A stretch of DNA of 64,000 nt from Mycolicibacterium iranicum. Lineage in GTDB: Bacteria > Actinomycetota > Actinomycetes > Mycobacteriales > Mycobacteriaceae. A model generated the notes under the pieces. It had not been told where the DNA came from and ran no database searches. It saw only the letters and a program-made list of their open reading frames with translations. The stretch lies in the NCBI RefSeq assembly GCF_001650495.1, contig NZ_LWCS01000001.1, positions 372,001-436,000 of the forward strand, written 5' to 3'. Position 1 is the first letter of the stretch, and each line of letters begins with the position of its first letter. The translations under genes and the position numbers were made by a program. Of the stretch, positions 63,627 through 64,000 are shown piece by piece.

Positions 63627-64000
63627 GACCGATGAGCTCGAGCTGGCCCGGGCTGGCTTCTTCGGTGACACGCGGATTCGGATCGCGATGGTGAGCCGAC
63701 GCCAAGTCGGTTGACCGAATCGGTGTCCGGAACCTCCCGCGGGCTCGCCTAATGTTATTGATGACCCCTTGAGCCTGCGAGACGAATGGAACCCGCCGAC
63801 CCGTGCTGCCCTCCCGCTCCCGACTCGAGAGCTGGAGTCCCGATTCTCTGACATTCACCGGTAAGGCGGTCCACGAACGCGGGAGGGCCGTCGCCGAAGC
63901 GGTGACGACGTTAAGCACCAACATCGCGACGATGCCGGACACCAGGGCGTGGTCAGGTGACGCGCATGACCGGCGCAGAGATCTCAACCACGACAACGAT
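63627..64000. other. Right-end region without a supported gene
   Basis: 374 nt. A minus-strand frame over much of it (MSWLRSLRR near 63996) has no recognisable domain and runs into the secreted repeat gene, so I do not call it. The region may hold the start of a gene lying beyond the window. Confidence 0.5.

Noticed and set aside
63430..63996. 188-codon minus-strand frame at the right end
   Set aside because: Its lower part mirrors the secreted repeat gene and the upper part has no recognisable feature or convincing ribosome-binding site.

Overview
The window is high-GC actinobacterial DNA. It reads as a fast-growing, environmental Mycobacterium (Mycolicibacterium-type) chromosome. Markers are WhiB4, MarP, PonA2 with a PASTA and proline tail, a Tad-pilus locus headed by an Ssd-type protein, a CRP of exactly 224 codons, and frequent GTG starts with 4-nt GTGA/ATGA overlaps. 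The gene order matches, from memory, the M. tuberculosis interval from ftsH (Rv3610c) to cds1 (Rv3684), with local additions. Family names come from motifs and recalled homologues; no database search was run.

Layout. 1-5.1 kb: ftsH (C-terminus off the left edge), epoxide hydrolase ephA, an MBL hydrolase and a SIMPL-domain protein. 5.1-11.4 kb: minus-strand block dacB-like / zinc protease / tilS / hpt / molybdopterin oxidoreductase. 11.5-14.4 kb: ppa, a ureide decarboxylase, a small unknown, and a TerC-family gene under what looks like a yybP-ykoY manganese riboswitch. 14.4-23.7 kb: tightly coupled plus-strand operon of a Pls-type (poly-lysine-synthetase-like) NRPS, a compact M1 peptidase, a flippase-like protein, galE and a GT-C-like membrane protein. 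23.8-26.1 kb: three secreted envelope proteins. 26.1-36.8 kb: tRNA-Thr, DNA polymerase III delta', adenylate cyclase, topA, cspA, an SF2 helicase and a Rv3651-like gene. 36.9-41.4 kb: Tad locus. 41.5-43.1 kb: two small RNA genes flanking a HAD phosphatase, 6C (B11-like) on minus and Ms1 (MTS2823-like) on plus. 43.1-54.9 kb: a Rv3662c-like gene, acs, a LapA-like protein, a secreted protease, holin-X, ephE, marP, a Nudix gene, a thioredoxin, nth, crp, an MBL gene, RidA and a DUF4177-like gene. 54.9-64 kb: paired Get3/ArsA ATPases, whiB4, ponA2, a phosphoesterase, cds1, tRNA-Pro and a secreted twin-repeat protein.

How parts connect. cAMP synthesis (cyclase), sensing (CRP) and a likely target (Acs) lie in one window, and a CRP-like palindrome sits inside the Ms1 promoter. 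Envelope building is spread throughout (DacB-like, L,D-transpeptidase, PonA2, MarP, Pls-NRPS operon). The observations most worth checking are the Pls-NRPS operon, the TerC riboswitch with a mutually exclusive Shine-Dalgarno hairpin, the two sRNAs with the CRP-like site, and a tandem 32-bp repeat that encodes overlapping 11-codon mini-ORFs leading into the second Get3-like gene.
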